Source: Hortaea werneckii (taxonomy: Eukaryota; Ascomycota; Dothideomycetes; Mycosphaerellales; Teratosphaeriaceae). Taken from it: DNA of 64,000 nt. Under the pieces are notes generated by a model. It saw only the letters and a list, made by a program, of their open reading frames with translations, was not told the DNA's origin and made no database searches. The DNA lies in NCBI GenBank assembly GCA_037044905.1, contig JBAOKB010000159.1:372001-436000 (forward strand). The letters are read 5' to 3'. Positions 20,419-31,642 of this stretch are shown piece by piece (within the stretch, counting starts at the first letter, position 1; the number at the start of each line of letters is the position of its first letter). The translations under genes and the position numbers were made by a program.

Positions 20419-22341
20419 TCAACGACCAAACCCGAACCAGCCCCTCTTCTTCGGCTGTTCCACCGCCGGCTTCTCCTCAATTCCATTCGCCATTTGCGTA
20501 TCTTGGCCCGGAACGGCAGCCTTCGCAGCTGGAATCTCCGCTGTTCGACCGGGGTAGTCAATATAATTCCATGCTACGTCCAGGAATAGAGGCTTTACAG
20601 GCACCGGCTGGATCTTCGGGGGATACTGAACCAAATTCTTCAGATCCACTTGCACACCCGGTGTGGGATAGGAGTTCAGTTTCTGAACAAGTGGAGCTGC
20701 GGAAGTTTGATGCTTCTCAGCAGCTGTGCGCGCGTTCGATTCCAGCTTGTGCATCTCGACTATTGCGTGCGTGCGAGAGATGAGAGCCGCGACCTGCTTC
20801 TGAAGATTGGCGGAAGATGCCTGTAGGACATCTAGGGTCGGCGGTGAAGCCGAGTCATGCTGTGATTGAGCAGTTGGTAGAGGCGTAGATGAAAGGTCCT
20901 GAGCGCGCTTGAGAAGTGCGAGGGCGTTCACGTGGTTGCTTAGCATAGAGTGTGAACGACTGATGTTCAGACACTTGAGAGCGCGGAAGTAGGCGATCTT
21001 CCCATCCAGTTCTTCCACAAATGCTGCGTCTCGCATTGCGCCACGCAGCTCCTTGATCGATTCGATGCTTTGAATAGTGGCGTCGTATAGGACCATGCGC
21101 TCTCGTAATCTACCGAGTTTACGAGAACGAGCTTCCTCTCTGTCTGGATATTCGGTCCCATCTTTCCGCGGCTTCTTCGGCTTCTTCTGCATCTGAGGAG
21201 CAAGGTTCAACCCGTCTTCCTCGCCTATTAATACTCTATTACGACCAACACGCCAGGAACCAGATCGTAATTTACTGCCAGACTGGTCACCCGTAGATCT
21301 TGCATCCTTGCGTCTCCTTCATCGACTCTCTCCTTTTCCAATTCGTCTGTGGCACTCTTCGTTGCGTCTGCGGCATCTTGCGAAGCGATCAGAACGTCGT
21401 CATATGCACTTGCCTTGTCTCTCGCCGACGCCCCGGCATTCAATGCCAGGTACGATCGCAACTGTGTCTCCGCAGCAGTGACGGCTGCCAACGCCTGGCC
21501 AATCGAGGCATCGACGATGTTGGCTTTACGGCCTCGCCAAGTGATACTGTTGGGTACGTCTTGCGGTGATGGCTGCTTTCCTCACCTGCCTTCGGTTGTG
21601 GCTTGTCTTTCAGCGCATACGGATCTAGACTCTCAACCTGCTGCACCAGCTGCTTGTCTTCGCTGGGGAAGTAGCGCTTGGCCACTGTCGCGATAGCGAT
21701 CGTGCGTGATAGCCGGGCCTGGTACGCAGCGTACCGTATCGTTGGGTCCACAGTGTCGGCTAAAATGGTCTTGTAGACCTCCTTGTGCTCCTTCTCCAAT
21801 AGAGCAGCATATACCACTCGTGCCTCAGCAAAGCTTCGTAAGCAAGGCTCCCATCGCTTCGAATCGCTGTCGCTACCTCTCTGACCTTCACTCTGCTTCT
21901 CGAATTCCTCCCCGCCAGCTAGAGTAGCTCCGTAGGCTCTTGCCTCCAATACATCCTGGTCGTTGGCTTTGCTCTTATCGCCTTCTCTCAGAAGCGTTAC
22001 CAACTCCTTTGCTGTCTTTGCAGCCTTGGCCAGCCGTGAGATGATATGACTTCTGGTGCTGCCCGTAATCCCGCCCTTGTCCTCCTGGTGCACCGTCTTC
22101 ATGTGCATCGCGTGCGCCCAAGCACGCTCGGATGCGAGGATGAGCAGATGAGCGAACTCATCGTTGCTTCCAATGTCTTCAGCCGATACCTCTTTCTTGG
22201 CAAACTTCTCTCTTTTCGGTGTTGCTCGTCCAAGACGCTTCCGCAGCGTCTGCAGCTGGCGAGACAGTGAGGCCCGATATGACGCGTAGTCGCCAATGAG
22301 AAGGATTTCGCGCTTTGCGCAACGAATGATGTGATTTCCAT
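20419..22341 (-). CDS. SRP68: Signal recognition particle subunit SRP68 (three frame breaks)
   Basis: SRP68 binds SRP72 and the SRP RNA, and the particle targets ribosomes to the ER. Family blocks run over the whole span: MEITSF at the start, GDYASYRASLSRQL, RAWAHAMHMK, GSTRSHIISRL, SITWRGRKANIVDA, then SWRVGRNRVLIG and a C-terminus ending KKRGWFGFGR. They lie in different frames. Breaks are at about 22314-22324, 21562-21575 and 21254-21262, each equal to one missing base. 1923 nt plus three equals 642 codons exactly, so the gene is intronless and of normal length. An open frame continues upstream to 22621, but the conserved start is the ATG at 22341. SRP68 is usually essential, so the breaks are more likely sequence errors than decay. 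Confidence 0.9.
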
Positions 22342-22667
22342 GGCTGGCGATGTGTGCCGGAATGTCTGTACCGGTCTGGAAGAGCTGAATGATCATGACC
22401 AGCTGTTGCGATTCCAACGTCTGGGGTGAGGTGAGGTGGGGCGGGGCATTGCGAGCCTTAGGCACTCGTGGAAATGACGGCTCCAGCTGCGGCGGGAGTG
22501 GGACGGCAGCACGAGAAAAGGACATTGATGGCACGGGTAGACTATTAAAGCACACCAGATGAGAAACTTCGTCGGTCATTCCTTGATATGACAATTCGTA
22601 GTCTGCTTCATCTATCACCATGGGTGGACTAATGCAAAGCGTTCATAACTCGTCACTCGGCCTCCGC
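22342..22667. other. Intergenic, SRP68 promoter
   Basis: 326 bp between the SRP68 start and the stop of the GFA gene, both on the minus strand. No further gene. Confidence 0.55.
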
Positions 22668-23241
22668 CTACGGTGCAGCCTCCTTCTGCGGCACGCCAGC
22701 AAGTCCCTCAAAACACGTCGGACGATCCTTGGTGTAGATCTCCATGCCTGGCCTCAAGTTGTTCAAGGTCTCGGCATCATCGAGAGTGCCGGTCTTGAAA
22801 ATGTAAATGCCCGGCATGGCTTCGGCTTCGACATACATAATGGTGCCGCAATTCGCTGGAACTGTTAGCACTTGCCCCCTATCACATCACTGGTCGAGGG
22901 TTGACCTACCGCAGTTGTTATACGCCACTTGCTTCCCGCTGTCGCCTCCACGCTTCCATTGCATGAGCGAGCTAGATGGCTTCGTGTACTGCAGGCTAGG
23001 TCAGATCATATACCACCTGGTTCGGGGACGGTGAAAGTTATTCTTACTTGGTCGGCCTTCACCATAGCGTTGGTCGAGCCGTTCATTCCAGCAAACTTCC
23101 GGCATGGCCTGCAGTGGCAGACGACCTACGACTCCGTCAATGACCTGTGTCCCCAAAGGTGACAGGTCCACTTACCACGGCGGCCGGCTCTCCAGAGTAT
23201 TCATGCTGGGCCTGGCCACACGCGCAACTTCCCTTAGGCAT
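22668..23241 (-). CDS. GFA-domain protein (glutathione-dependent formaldehyde-activating family)
   Basis: Small zinc-binding protein of the GFA/CENP-V family. Some members catalyse formaldehyde plus glutathione to S-hydroxymethylglutathione, but most fungal ones have no proven activity. Exons 23241-23176, 23125-23048, 22988-22910 and 22861-22668 give 138 residues. Zinc ligands are visible: GSCACGQ near the start, VCHCRPCRKF in exon 2, and NNC..NCGT across the exon 3/4 border. IYIFKTGTLDD and the closing region are family-typical. All phases join without a break. Confidence 0.9.
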
Positions 23242-23733
23242 GATTGATATCTTCAAGCGGAGACTTCCGCAATTGGCTTTTGACAATTGGATTGCAAAGT
23301 GTTGATATCTGGAGAGTAAGATACACGTTGGCAACACAGAACTTCAAGACGTGAACAGGCGCGCAATGACGTTGACGGTGCTGGCCGAACTTAAAACCCG
23401 CAGCTTCAAACTGATAGACCGAGGGCCTCCACATCACCAACCACTATTGTTAGAATGCTCTGAGCTCAGCGCAGCAGAAGCTGGTAAGACTGCTTTGTAA
23501 GTCTGACACGAAGTATCGCAGGAGGTGCATGGAGCGCTGTCTTTCTAAAAGGTCTTTAGATGGTCCGAATCCGGTGCGGTACATTTTTGCACCAGCTTAT
23601 AGCCCGGCAGTACGCAGTGGACGAAGATGCTCTCGGCGAAAACCAATATTCACGACCCTTTTCTGATGTCAAATGCGTCTTGAACACGTCTAGCAACTAA
23701 GATTGTTTGTCTTGGAACTGTGCTATAACTTTA
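23242..23733. other. Intergenic, GFA gene promoter
   Basis: 492 bp between two minus-strand genes. Nothing recognised beyond promoter and 3' UTR space. Confidence 0.5.
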
Positions 23734-25138
23734 TCAAGCTTTCCCAGTAAGCGCCCGCTTCATCATGCCACAGAAGCTGGTGAACAGTACATAGTCGTTG
23801 CCTCTCAGCCACCTGAGTTGCACTTCTTCTGTCTTACATACGATCTTGACGGCCAAAGCCACCTCCTGCTCATCCTCCTCATCACTTTCTGCGCCATCCC
23901 CGTTCTTCATCCTGACATCTGCGTTCTCTCCTTCAGTTGGCCCCGCAAATTTCTTCTTCCGCCTTGCTGCTCGAGACCACACGTTCCCCTTAGTCTCCAT
24001 GACCCCCGTGAAGATATCAGCTCGCCACTGCCACCGCACATCTATCTCCTTCACCGTAGCATCCACTTTATTGCCCGCCCACTCCGCACTCATCATAGGC
24101 ACCGCAACCGTCTGGGCAGTCGGCGAAGGCAGCACAGCATGAACCAACTCCCCATGCCTTGCAACATCGTTCCTGGGTCTGAAGTCCTGGAAACTCCACG
24201 CCACCGCCCACCGCTTCGTCCGGTGTCCCGCCTGTAGACACGTGACGGCGAAATTGCTAACACCGTTCTCCTTCAGCTTGCTAACGACGCGCTGGAGACT
24301 GGAAATCTTGCCGAGCATGGCCGTGTACCACTGCACCCGGTCCCGGAGTTGCAAGCTCTCGTCTAGGATTCGGGTTACGAAACCCACGTCCCCGCCAGGA
24401 CAGATCATCTCGTTCTCCGAGCCGGTGCAGATGGCGGAGGGAGGCGCGTGTTTGTTCGTATAGCTGCTCTGCATGTCTTGCATGGAGTCGTAGAAGGGAG
24501 GGTTAGTCATTACGAAGTCTAGGGTCTCGCACTGCATTTGTTTGAGTGGGATTAGTGGGTCATTGGGGTCTGTCTGGACTAGATGGATGCGGTCTGCGAG
24601 GTTGTTGGTCTCGACGTTCACGCGTGCGTGTTTGAGCGAGTGGGCGTCGATGTCGATGCCGGCCATGAGCCACTTGGGCCGAGTCTTGCACGCCAGAAGT
24701 CCATAGATGCACGATGCGCCGACGCCGATATCGAGGCCTTTGACTTCGCGCCTTGCGTCGTACAGGTCGCTGTAGGCGTTGCTTGTGGTGTCCAAGAGCT
24801 CTTGGATCCATCGGATGTAGTTCCATCGCACCGGGACGGGGGACAGAGCCGGTCATCTGGCAATTGAAGCTCCAAGCCGAAGTCATGTTTCAGCAAACTG
24901 TTCGTGAGTTGTCTAAGGCGCAGTTAGCCAACATGTCGTGCAATGAGAATAGGTGTGGGCTCGTAGCTCGTACTTGACGACTGTCGGGTCTTGGAAGTCG
25001 ACCCATCGTTTGTTCTTGGAGACTTTACAGATGGCAGCGAATTCGGGGATCCTTGGCTGCTAAGACATCGAAGTCAACATCTCCTTCGTAGTAGTCGCGA
25101 CCGCCATTGCTTTCGGTAGTGGTGGCTGAGGACGACAT
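23734..25138 (-). CDS. METTL16: METTL16-like RNA m6A methyltransferase (two C-run frame breaks)
   Basis: SAM-dependent methyltransferase of the METT10D/RlmF family; METTL16 orthologues methylate U6 snRNA A43. Two exons, 25138-24974 and 24912-23734. Markers: RWNYIRWIQELL, the SAM-binding GLDIGVGASCIYGLLAC, and the catalytic NPPF in FVMTNPPFYDSM. A C-terminal region with an acidic linker (ESDEEDEQE) follows. Two breaks occur. At 25045-25048 a four-base C run (coding strand) should be three, to read KDPEFAAIC. At 24838-24842 a five-base C run should be six, to read LCPPVPVRWNY. Correcting both gives 448 codons. Opposite changes in two C runs of one gene point to homopolymer miscounts. Confidence 0.87.
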
Positions 25139-25320
25139 GGTATGGTTTGGAGCTGGAGCTGAGCGCGAAGCTCGGAAAGTGGAGGTCGCGTGCTCTGGTC
25201 ACAAAATGGTTGCACACAACCGCCATGTATGGATGGCGAAGAGCAAGACAGCTAAACGCACAGAGTTGATATACTACAAATTTAAGACACTAATACCTAT
25301 GTCGAATCTCTACCATTATC

Positions 25321-26219
25321 TCAAACAACGCATGCCCAACCGAAGGAACCATCAAACGTCCACTCGTCTGGCTTCTCTCCCAATCTTATCTGGGAGAAAT
25401 CAGGGACCTGGTTGGAAGCGTAATATTGTAGTAGCTGTTCCATATCCTCCTCATCCATTTCACACAAATCTTCCAGACTCCATGACACGCAGACTTTAGA
25501 CATCCTATATGACTGTTAGTCACTATGCGGCAGCTGTTGAATGTGGGATGGTTGCACATACCATTGCATACGCTTGGGTCCCTCGTCGTTCTCAGGCACC
25601 AACGCCCTTAGCTTCTTCCGTAACATACCAACCTTCGCTATCGCATCGCCAATGTTTGGCGGTAGACTCGAAGCTATCCTCCTTCTCACAATGTTCGCCA
25701 TCTTGGGTCCATTCCCGTTGGTGCTCACCATGATCTGAAGCGGTCCATCTCGGTGGACGCTGCCAAAGTAGAAGTCGCACTCTGGCGGCACATCTGCAAT
25801 GTTGGCCGCTATCCTCTTCTCCTTGCACAGTTTCCAGATCTGAGTCGAGGCGTCTGGCTCGTCGATGGCAGTCAGCACCATGGTGATGGCTGGATCATCA
25901 AGATCAGACGGTTCGAATTTCTTGTCGTGATATTCGACCTGTTTCTGTTCTATGCGGTAGGCGACCTCGTCATTGAGGCCGTCGCGCGGGCTGATGACGG
26001 TGACTTTGGCGTCGGCATTGAGGAGGTTCAGGATACGACCTGCGGCTACCTGGGCTGCGTGTCAGGTCAACCAACTGCGTGTAGGATAACGTCCGCGTGG
26101 AGAGGAAAAGAAAGACTCACCTCGCCGCCGCCAATGATCAGGACTTTCTTGTTGCGAACTTGCCAGGCCAAGATGAGCGAGCCGCCGCCTTGGACTTCTG
26201 GGTACTTTTCAGCTCCCAT
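25321..26219 (-). CDS. MET8: Siroheme synthase Met8 (precorrin-2 dehydrogenase/ferrochelatase)
   Basis: Met8 oxidises precorrin-2 with NAD and inserts iron to make siroheme, the cofactor of sulfite (and nitrite) reductase. Exons 26219-26121, 26049-25562 and 25504-25321 give 256 residues, close to yeast Met8. The Rossmann motif KVLIIGGGEVAAGRIL spans the first intron. The conserved NIADVPPECDFYFGS block, which includes the active-site region, and STNGNGPKMANIVRRRI follow. The C-terminal exon is short and acidic (CEMDEEDMEQLLQYY). It is divergent from the Pep7 gene, and a TCACGTG element lies in the shared promoter. Confidence 0.93.
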
Positions 26220-26649
26220 GTTGGATCAGTGCTGGGATGAGATCTTCCCGTGGTGATTGTAAAGTGTGTAATGAGGGAAGATTGGTGTTGACTGATAAGA
26301 CTCAGCGCGATAAAATGGCCAGCACGAACGGGCGCTGACATGTGAAAGTCAAAGCCGAGATCACGCTAGCCGATGACGCCAACGGCCTTCTGGTCCCTGC
26401 GGTCGGCGGTCGAGCCGAGCTGGAGAGCGTCCACTGATGGAGCACAGCGAGCTTCAGGCCACAGCTTCCGGTGATACTATTAGTCCTCTTGGTTGTGTAC
26501 GTTCCATATTTCGCAGCAATCCTCTTGTGTCCTAGGTTAACGATAATCAGTAATAAAAAGATCACGTGCACAAAACAGTCGAAGGGAACGGGGCTACCAG
26601 ATCGTCTCTTCATGCGTGTCATGACCGGCCGGAGATACAGCAGATAGTC
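26220..26649. promoter_or_regulatory. Divergent promoter, MET8 / PEP7
   Basis: 430 bp between outward-facing start codons. It contains TCACGTG at 26562-26568, the core known from yeast sulfur-gene promoters bound by Cbf1/Met4. A role here is inference. Confidence 0.5.
26562..26568. promoter_or_regulatory. E-box TCACGTG
   Basis: Exact heptamer 343 bp upstream of the MET8 ATG and 82 bp upstream of the PEP7 ATG. A known Cbf1-type site in yeast; a chance match is possible. Confidence 0.4.
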
Positions 26650-28844
26650 ATGGCTGCGCGTAGGAGCCTGGGAGGAGGCAGAGTGCTCGGCAGCGGAAAG
26701 AATCTCGCTCCTCCAGTGCCAGCAAGGCCAGGCAAGCAACCTGTTCAGCAGCCCTCTGGACTCCTCTCGCCGTCGGAAAGTTCGGTATCACTCAGCTCGC
26801 AGACGTCGAGCACACCCCCGATATCAGCTGAGAACGAGGACATCACTTCGCGGGTTGCTCTGGACGAACATGGCTCGGCTCAGGCAGCAGCAGCGGCAAG
26901 CTCGCGAATGGTCTGTCCAATATGCAATGAGGAGATGGTATGCAACATTTAGCAATGTGTCGAGCCACGAGAATCTTGAGCTGACGAGAACAGTTGACAT
27001 TGTTGCAATTGAACAGGTAGGTACGCCAACCAAGCACTTTCGTAACACTTACCGCACGCTCAGTCTGACCTATCGCTAGACACATCGATGATAATCATGC
27101 CAATCTCGAGGAGGTGGAGCAACAAGAGGCGAAGACATGGTTCGAACAGCAAATGGTGAAAGCAAGGAAGTTCCAGCCGTTTCACATGCTGAACCAGAAA
27201 TTACGGGGGATGGAGGACTTCGAATCCAACAATGCCCTGCCGCCTCTACACGTTGGGACACCTCCGTCGCAAGGAAGCCGTGGAGCCTCTCCAACTCCTG
27301 CACCTCTTCCTCGTCCTGTAGACGCACAGCTGGATCCCGAGGAGGTGATCAGCAAGTCGCACTGGCAGAGATCATCTGGCAACGACGTCTGCTCGGATCC
27401 AATATGCGGCAGGAGGCTAGGCGCGACCAACGGCCAGATCAATTGCCGTCATTGCGGCAAGTTGTTTTGCGACGAACACACCATGTATCAAATGAAGCTT
27501 TCTCGGTCGGCACAGCACGAGCCTGTACGCGGGCTATGGTACCGAGTATGTGAGACATGCTACAAGACGCGACAAGGCTACAATGACCACAACGGCTTCG
27601 CTAGAAGTCATCTCGACTTCTTCAAGTCGGCAAGGCGGAAGACAGTGGACAAGCAGTATCTGGAGACTAGCCGGCTTGAGACGAGATTGACACGATTGAC
27701 TCAGCTCCTGGCTGATCCGCCGCCTGATCCCAATCAGAGTGCTTCCAATGTCCTCTGGTCATCCATAGCCGGGAACAAGTCATACCTGCAATCTTTGGAA
27801 CAGTCGGTTGTCCCGTGGGAGGAAGACGCATCGGTCAACGAATGTCCATTCTGCCAGCAGCCATTCTCACAATACAGTCTAAGACGCCACCATTGCAGGA
27901 CATGTGGAAGAGTAGTATGCGCGGATCCGGCAACAGCTTGCTCCTCTGAGATGGGTCTGGATGTCGACACTAGTAAGACCACTCTGCTCTTTTTTATGGC
28001 TTATGGCTAATGTATGCCAGTCGCTGACAACCTTTCAGAAAAGTCGATTGGCAAAGTGCCTGTAGACGTTCGGCTATGCAAAGACTGTCAGCGCACCATC
28101 TTCAGCAAAGCAGATTTTGCGGGAACTTGCGGCGCAGACGACAGATCAGCGTGCATACAATAACCTCAAGCAATTCGAACATGGAATCCGGCTCCTCTAC
28201 CAAAATTCCAGCGCCTCCTGGTCGCTTTACAAGACCCAGAGAAGCCACCTACTCCGACACAACTCACTGAAGCCAGCAAAGTTCGCAAGCGCCTCACAGA
28301 AGCTTTCACACAGTACGATGTAGCGGCTCGGCGAATACGCGATCTACCCGCAGACAGTCCGACCCAGCAGAAACTGCAAAAAGCAGTTCACCAGCAAGCG
28401 ACTAGTTTCTTGCATGTCCACATGTTACCACTAAAATCCCTACCGAAAATCATGAAGCACGCTGCGCCTCCACGAACTTCTTCATTGCCCAACGGCAAGC
28501 CCCAACCGGGCCCTCTAGCATCGATCAAGAACAACGAGACCTCCGACAACGGATCAGGCGCACGACCTGCCAGCAGCCGCGCAAGCAGCAACAGTTCCGC
28601 GCAAGTCACCGCTCTCGAAGCCGAGGAGAAGGAGCTCCGGGAGCGGTTGATCGTGCTCGAGGAACAGAAATTCATGGTCTCGGAAATGATCGCCGATGCG
28701 AATAAGCGGCGGCGCTTCGACGAGGTCGCGGCCCTGGCCCAGAATGTCGAGGACTTGTCGAGGGATATCGATCAGATCCAGGGCCAGCTTGCACAGATGG
28801 ACTTCGCAAGTGCGTATGCGGGTGAGGGGAATGTTATCAAGTGA
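26650..28844 (+). CDS. PEP7: FYVE-domain vacuolar sorting protein Pep7/Vac1 (two frame breaks)
   Basis: Endosomal tether that binds PI3P and links Vps21/Rab5 and Vps45 to vesicle fusion. Exons 26650-26937, 26994-27016 (23 nt), 27080-27972 and 28039-28844. Domains in order: a C2H2 finger (CPICNEEM..H..H) assembled across the microexon; a first, divergent FYVE-type zinc region (CSDPICGRRL, CRHCGKLFCDEH, CETC); the FYVE domain proper (CPFCQQ, RRHHCRTCGRVVC, CKDC); and a C-terminal coiled coil ending QGQLAQMDFASAYAG. Frame breaks lie at 28115-28122 (one extra base or two missing) and 28193-28199 (one missing). Conserved sequence (QFEHGIRLL, QYDVAARRIRDLPADSPTQ) continues beyond both. Confidence 0.88.
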
Positions 28845-29772
28845 AGGCGGTTCCAGCAGGACTAAATTTCACTGCCGGCTTTGCGATGGCTCTCTTCGCT
28901 GCAGGAGCTTTCAGCTGCTGGTAGGAATCATCGCTTCATTCACGCTCAGCTTTTACTGTGCGAGTCGTGAAGGCAGGGCGAGGTACGAAGCCTATAAAGC
29001 GTTTGACTCGGGTATCCAGGCATCTTCCGTTCCGGTCGAGGGCGGCTCTTCCAATGCTGTTCCTGGCATTTCACCCAACAACTGTGCACACTCGGAAAAG
29101 TGTACCAACACATTCCATGGGTTTTAAGCAATAGTGGATTCAGGGTGCCCCTTCCTTTGTATGATCAGACGCTGGCGCTTTCGATCGAGACCTTTTGGAA
29201 AAATTTAACGCCTTTGCAGTCGCCTCTGCCAGCTCGGTTTGGTGTATCAGTGCCGGGACGGGAAAGCGAAATCACCGGCTGTCAAGATCCTTCGGCAGAT
29301 GTATGTGCCTTCGATATCCGGCTTACGACAAGGCTCGGCTTTGCCGGGATGAGTGCGCCAATACCATCGCGAAGCCTCTTACCCGAGATCATCGACTTCG
29401 TGTGTAGTATAAGCTACCTGGATCAGTGAGGATTTTGGGTTCTGAGAGCGTTGTTCCTGAGAACACCTCAAACTCTTGAAGTTTGATGCCATGATCAATT
29501 CGCCTGGGCTATCCGGCCGTGGCAGTGGGCTTCACTTAGTACATGAGGCTGCTTCTCTATAGTCACCAGCAAGAATGAACGCGCGGCAATAGGCATTGGA
29601 AGACGCGAAATCTCAGAGGATGGTACACTGGAAGGTATGAAGCGAAGTCATCATGCCTGGTCGAAAGGCTTCGATGGAGATCTCAATAGCTTCGAACAAT
29701 AACCAGCTCTTTTCCATGATACTCATAATGCTATATAATCGTTTCTACTAAGATTCACATCCTACATATTGC
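28845..29772. other. Intergenic between convergent PEP7 and SDR
   Basis: 928 bp with only short open frames of ordinary composition. No gene recognised. Confidence 0.5.
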
Positions 29773-30526
29773 CTACCACGGCTCAAACTTCTCCTCATCA
29801 ATCACATGAGCATGGACTTTGTCCTTGGACTCCACAGCCGCCCTGACCAACACTTTGGCGCCATCCCTCGGATCCTTCATCCCAGCATACCCGTTCAGAT
29901 TAGTACCGCAGTAACCCGGATCCGAAGCACTGACAACGAAGCCTTCCTTCTCAACGACTTGGCATAGCCCAGCATGATCATGTTGAGAGCGGTCTTGGTG
30001 CTGCGGTAGACGGTATAGTTCTCAGCGGAGTAGACCCCGTCCTGTAGAGCGTATTCGAGCGAAGAGAGCCCGGAGGAGGTGAAGGCGATACGCTTCCCGC
30101 CTGGCACGGTCGACTTCTTCAACAGCGGCAGGAAGGACTCGACCGTCTGCACCGCGCCGAAGACGTTGGTCTCGTAGTGCTCGCGGTAGGTTTGCCGGAG
30201 GCTCTTGCTGCTGGTGGCCTTCTGGTCGCCTGCTATACCGGCGTTGACCATGAGGATGTCGAGCCGGCCATGGTTCTGTTCGACGGTTTTGGCTGCTGCG
30301 TCGATCGACTCATCGGAGTTGGCGTCGATGAGGAGCGGTTCGAGACTTGCCGCATCCACTGGAGAGATGAGTCGTTGGCCAGCTGTTGGATTGCGCTCTC
30401 GGCTTTCTTGATATCGCGCGCGCCGATGAGGACGTGGTATTTTCCCGTCGCTGCCATCTGCTGGGCGGCATAGTAGCCAAGGCCTTGGTTGGCCCCGGTT
30501 ATTAGGACAAGTGTCTTGCTTGACAT
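29773..30526 (-). CDS. Short-chain dehydrogenase/reductase (two frame breaks)
   Basis: NAD(P)-dependent SDR of the classical type; substrate unknown. Visible motifs: cofactor TGANQGLG near residue 10, VNAG, catalytic Ser in FTSSGLSS and the YxxxK pair in YRSTKTALN. The C-terminal SASDPGYCGTNLNG block is the usual closing element of this subgroup. Breaks lie at 30357-30370 and 29949-29956, each equal to one missing base; 754 nt plus two gives exactly 252 codons with no intron. It borders the Zn2Cys6 gene divergently across the RIP-like relic and may belong with the catabolic island, but nothing proves this. Confidence 0.85.
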
Positions 30527-30986
30527 TGCGTGGGATTCTGGGCAGTGTTGGGAATCAAAGTACGAGATCTAGGGTCTGAAACCAACAAGGTACTTGCAGG
30601 TTGTCTATCGTTTTCTTCGTCGAGGTTTGGGATTCACTTGGTCTTATTATTATACCTAGCACCGCCAGTGTTCCTACTTGACGCCATGACATCTTTGGAC
30701 GAGCTCCAGCAAAGTCCGTCTAACTCCGCAGCATAGTTCTCGGTGATAGAGCTTTTACCAAAACCCGGACGGAATTAGAGAGGATTCGGGGATACTTCAA
30801 GCACTTTTCTCCATGATGTCCCGCATGTTTTCCCGTTCGAAGTATCGACACGGGGCTAAGCGGTAGATGCAATGTACTAGGTAGGGAGCATTAAGCATCT
30901 CATCAAGGGTATTCCAGGTGACAATACCGTTTCTCGCTTATTAGTCATACATCGTCCCTTCACGTGGGGAGATCTGGTCTCGCACC

Positions 30987-31029
30987 GTAGAAGTAGAGGT
31001 AAAGGTAGAGGTAGAGGTAGAGGTAGAGG
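30987..31029. repeat. AGGTAG hexamer microsatellite
   Basis: About seven imperfect copies of a GGTAGA hexamer, ending directly at the edge of the AT-rich relic. Confidence 0.85.
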
Positions 31030-31034
31030 CCAGT

Positions 31035-31525
31035 AGGGTAGGTATTATATTAATATTTTGTAAGTAAGCTAAACTAGGCCGAACTCTAAGGCCTTTCTAA
31101 TTAGCCTTAAATCCCTTAATAGTAGCGGGACTACTAGCTAGATTATAACTACCTACATATTTATTAATACTAAAAATATATCTACTATAGCGAGCGTAAA
31201 GCTCTCTATTAGTAGTAGTAATTACCGCCTTTTGCGCTTATATATAAACCTCCTAATACTACTTTAAACCCTTAATAAGAAGCCTTTTTTAAGAGCTAGT
31301 ATAAGCTTATTTATATAGCCCTAATCCTCCGAGCCTTCGCCTTACTAGTAGTAGTTATTAGTAAGCTCGAAGAAGTACTTATTAAGAAAGTCTATTATAG
31401 GGGTTTATAAAGAAGGTAGCTCTCTATTATTACCTAGATCTAGCTTAGTCTATAGCACTAAGCCTAGTAATTAACTAAAGGACTATAGTAATCTCCTCGA
31501 GGTTAAAGTTAAATAGTTAGAGCGT
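31035..31525. mobile_element. RIP-like mutated repeat relic
   Basis: Sharp-edged block with very high TpA. In the 420 nt from 31081 to 31500 I count only three CpA or TpG dinucleotides in total. That pattern is the mark of repeat-induced point mutation (C to T, mainly in CpA, on both strands). No coding frame survives and no terminal repeats are visible, so the original element cannot be named. Confidence 0.7.
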
Positions 31526-31642
31526 CAAGCGTCAATTAGGGCCGAGGGGCATTTGAAAGTCTAACTGTAACAATAGCAGTAGCGATGTCGTGCGACTCTC
31601 TTAGGACTGACTCCCGACCGCGCTGTTCGGAGACCTCACATC

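Larger units (their letters stand above)
30527..31642. promoter_or_regulatory. Divergent interval SDR / Zn2Cys6 factor with relic repeat
   Basis: 1.1 kb that combines promoter DNA near each gene, an E-box TCACGTG at 30960-30966, a hexamer microsatellite and the AT-rich relic described separately. Confidence 0.5.

Noticed and set aside
22342..22621. SRP68 start at the upstream end of the long open frame
   Set aside because: The extension has no SRP68 character; the conserved MEITSF start lies at 22341 in a different frame.
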